DNA of 64,000 bases from a bacterium. Its GTDB lineage: Bacteria > Zhuqueibacterota > Zhuqueibacteria > Residuimicrobiales > Residuimicrobiaceae. The stretch is from contig JAKQNR010000024.1 of NCBI GenBank assembly GCA_029565685.1, forward strand, positions 62,001 to 126,000, written 5' to 3'. A model generated the notes under the pieces. The model saw only the letters and a list, made by a program, of their open reading frames with translations. It did no database searches and was not told where the DNA came from. Below, one piece after another: positions 62,353 through 64,000 of the stretch. Every line of letters starts with the position of its first letter. The first letter of the stretch is position 1. A program made the position numbers and the translations under genes.

Positions 62353-63441
62353 ATGAAGACAACTAATTTGAAGCAACTCGTGTGCAACCTCTGTTCCGGT
62401 CAGTACAGTCAGTCGGAAGTGGTCGAATTCATCAATCTGACGCAAAAAATTTCCCTGAGCTATTTAAAGTATCAGGAGATGATGGGCAAACGCATCAGTG
62501 GCGACCGTCCGGAATCTGATCTCGAACTCGAAGATCTGGCGTTGGACTGTGTGGCGGAGTTGTTCAGCCGCGACGAAAATCTGCAGTTCTTTCAGCTGAA
62601 GCGCTACTATGAGGCCAAGTTCTCCGAACAGCCGGTGGACGACGCCGAGGTGCTGATCCTGACGCGCCGGCTGGTGGTGCGGAAAACCAAACAGGAGCTG
62701 TCGCGCATTTTCCGCGAACGCGACCCAGAGGGCGCCAAGATCGTGCGCAACATCAAAGTGGCGATCCGCAGCGCGGAAAAGCTGCACACCTTTCACGATC
62801 TGGGACGCGAGTTTGTTTTCTACAGCAATGGCTGCCATCTTAAATCTCCGGAAACCGAGGTGAAGGTGACGCGGCCGCTGGCGCAGTATCTACGCAAAAA
62901 ATTGCCGCCCATTCCCGATGAGTTGCTTCACCAGCGGTTTCAGGATATCTATCGTCCGACCGATCCGGTGTCTGTGGTCATCCGCAACCTTCTGCAAGCC
63001 CTTCACGACCTGGAGGACTATCAGAATTTCATCGCCATCGACATGCTGGTCAAAATGGTCCGGCACATCAAATTCGACGCCTTTCGCGAAAACATGACGA
63101 TTCAGGAACAGGTGCCCACTCCCTCGGATCACCTTGAATCCAAAGAGATGGAAGCCTATATCGATATCGTGATGCAGACCATGTGGTCGCGCATGGATTC
63201 CCAGTACCTGCGCACGTCCAAACTGGCGCTGGACAAGGCCCACATCTATCATCGTGCGCTTCGCGATGTGCTGTTTGATCTTTTGCAGAAAAAAGACAAT
63301 TCCTCCTATTATCGCAATTTAAAATACTATCTGCCCGAGTTGACGCAGAAAGGGTACCGAAAACAGGAGCGATCCATTTTTGAATACCTGGCCAAACTGG
63401 CCAAAAAAGAGTTCCGCAAACACCTCCAAGAAATGCTGTAA
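62353..63441 (+). CDS. Uncharacterised protein with sigma-factor-like N-terminal part
   Basis: 362 residues from the ATG at 62353. No clear ribosome site precedes it, but the frame upstream (to 62275) is poorer. It is soluble and helical, with a charged composition. Near residues 50-75, SDLELEDLALDCVAELFSRD resembles sigma-70 region 2 (helix DLxQDxFLxLF), and the size is large for an ECF factor. No region 4 HTH is clear. The second half (LLQALHDLEDYQNFIAID, KLALDKAHIYHRALRDVLFD) is unassigned. The next gene is a zf-HC2 protein, the usual anti-sigma companion, so a divergent sigma/anti-sigma-like pair is possible. Transcription probably comes from the -24/-12 site. Confidence 0.55.
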   Translation: MKTTNLKQLVCNLCSGQYSQSEVVEFINLTQKISLSYLKYQEMMGKRISGDRPESDLELEDLALDCVAELFSRDENLQFFQLKRYYEAKFSEQPVDDAEVLILTRRLVVRKTKQELSRIFRERDPEGAKIVRNIKVAIRSAEKLHTFHDLGREFVFYSNGCHLKSPETEVKVTRPLAQYLRKKLPPIPDELLHQRFQDIYRPTDPVSVVIRNLLQALHDLEDYQNFIAIDMLVKMVRHIKFDAFRENMTIQEQVPTPSDHLESKEMEAYIDIVMQTMWSRMDSQYLRTSKLALDKAHIYHRALRDVLFDLLQKKDNSSYYRNLKYYLPELTQKGYRKQERSIFEYLAKLAKKEFRKHLQEML

Positions 63442-63534
63442 TTTTTCCGCACTTGAGCCCGTTTGCCCGCACTATTAAAACAGCAAAATGGAACGTGACC
63501 ATTTTGTCCAATAGAGAATCGGTGCCGAGCAAAC

Positions 63535-64000
63535 ATGTCAAAAGAAAACAATCGCTTACCTTCTTGCCCTTCCCGCCGTGAATTGGAGCTGTTCTGTCTG
63601 CAAACAGGGCTGTCCAGGGCGGAAAAGCTCCGTGTGCAGCGCCATCTGGCGCAATGCGGCAAATGCCGCCGCACCTGCCGGTTTCTCGACCGCTGCAATA
63701 ATCTTTTGTGCATGGAAATGCAAAGACCGGTTGCCAACACAGCCCTGGACCTGGCCAAAAGCCTGGCGCCGAAACAAGTTCGCTATGGTCTGCTCATCTG
63801 TACGCCAAGTCCGGATCACAATCAAGGCGCTGCCAAAGCCTATCGCACCCAATTGGTCTTCAGCGCCAACGGCGAGGCGGGACGCAACAAATTGCGAGAT
63901 TTTGATCTGAAAAAAATCCCCCAGGGGAGTCTGGCCCTTCGCTTGTACACCGACCCCAAGGATGAAAAGCTGTTGCTGTTTCTCTGGGAACCAGGGCCGC
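63535..64000 (+). CDS. zf-HC2 domain protein, cut by window edge
   Basis: The first 155 codons are visible. N-terminal zinc-finger of the zf-HC2/anti-sigma type: HLAQCGKCRRTC gives His-x3-Cys-x2-Cys at about residues 37-44. Two further Cys follow. Beyond residue ~70, beta-rich sequence (RYGLLICTPSP, AYRTQLVFSANGE, LALRLYTDPKDEKLLLFLWEP) looks like a separate domain. No membrane helix is seen so far, unlike classical membrane-bound anti-sigma factors. It lies 93 bp after the sigma-like gene. Continuation outside the window is needed to name it. Confidence 0.7.
   Translation, partial: MSKENNRLPSCPSRRELELFCLQTGLSRAEKLRVQRHLAQCGKCRRTCRFLDRCNNLLCMEMQRPVANTALDLAKSLAPKQVRYGLLICTPSPDHNQGAAKAYRTQLVFSANGEAGRNKLRDFDLKKIPQGSLALRLYTDPKDEKLLLFLWEPGP

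Overview
The window looks like a chromosomal segment of a Gram-negative bacterium of the FCB (Fibrobacteres-Chlorobi-Bacteroidetes) superphylum, most likely one of its less-studied lineages such as candidate division KSB1, Calditrichota or Zixibacteria. The evidence is: secreted proteins ending in type IX-style sorting domains of the NPFNPTT/NPFNAST kind, lipid A genes (lpxB, lpxK), Omp85 and other outer-membrane barrels, lipoproteins, sigma-54 control, and a hybrid-cluster protein of the anaerobe type. The lineage is an inference from gene content. No rRNA, tRNA, CRISPR array, phage or intact insertion sequence was found.

Left part (1-31 kb, nearly all minus strand): secreted and degradative functions. 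Two tandem FG-GAP repeat paralogues and an ASPIC/UnbV VCBS protein are interleaved with glycan-active enzymes: an (alpha/alpha)6 hydrolase with a chitobiase-type C-terminal domain, a GH20 beta-hexosaminidase, a GH92 alpha-mannosidase, a GH67N/GH20-like Tat protein and a five-Asp-box sialidase-like protein. Together they could strip complex glycans of the N-glycan type. Also here are a metallophosphoesterase, a GDPD phosphodiesterase, an M14 peptidase, a MacB/LolD-type ABC transporter, a PspC-PadR-PspC envelope-stress operon, and hcp with a BFD-like [2Fe-2S] protein.

Middle (30.5-37.6 kb): a tocopherol-cyclase-like gene next to a MenA/UbiA prenyltransferase, divergent from a wrecked acyl-CoA ligase gene. 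These are followed by an unknown protein coupled to a DUF1232 membrane protein, a small barrel, an AlkD-type repair protein, a histidine-ammonia-lyase remnant and a PhzF-family protein.

37.7-49 kb: an odd two-component-propeller/(alpha/alpha) toroid fusion, an MBOAT plus SGNH-like acyltransferase pair, and a tightly coupled set (NHL-repeat protein, 1161-residue outer-membrane protein with G-x-G-x-Y repeats, Omp85/TamA-like barrel). This set is the best candidate for an undescribed surface system.

Right part (49-64 kb, plus strand): an NlpC/P60 lipoprotein, an RlmD-type RNA methyltransferase, uppP and a UroD-family protein, then a lipid A-related run (GnnA-like oxidoreductase, EEP phosphatase, ICMT-like methyltransferase, lpxB, a Tat oxidoreductase, a DUF374 acyltransferase, lpxK). 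It ends with an NtrC-type sigma-54 activator. Just after the activator lies a well-formed -24/-12 promoter in front of an unknown gene and a zf-HC2 protein that runs off the window.

Three decayed genes (an EEP phosphatase, an acyl-CoA ligase and an aromatic amino-acid lyase) show recent gene loss.
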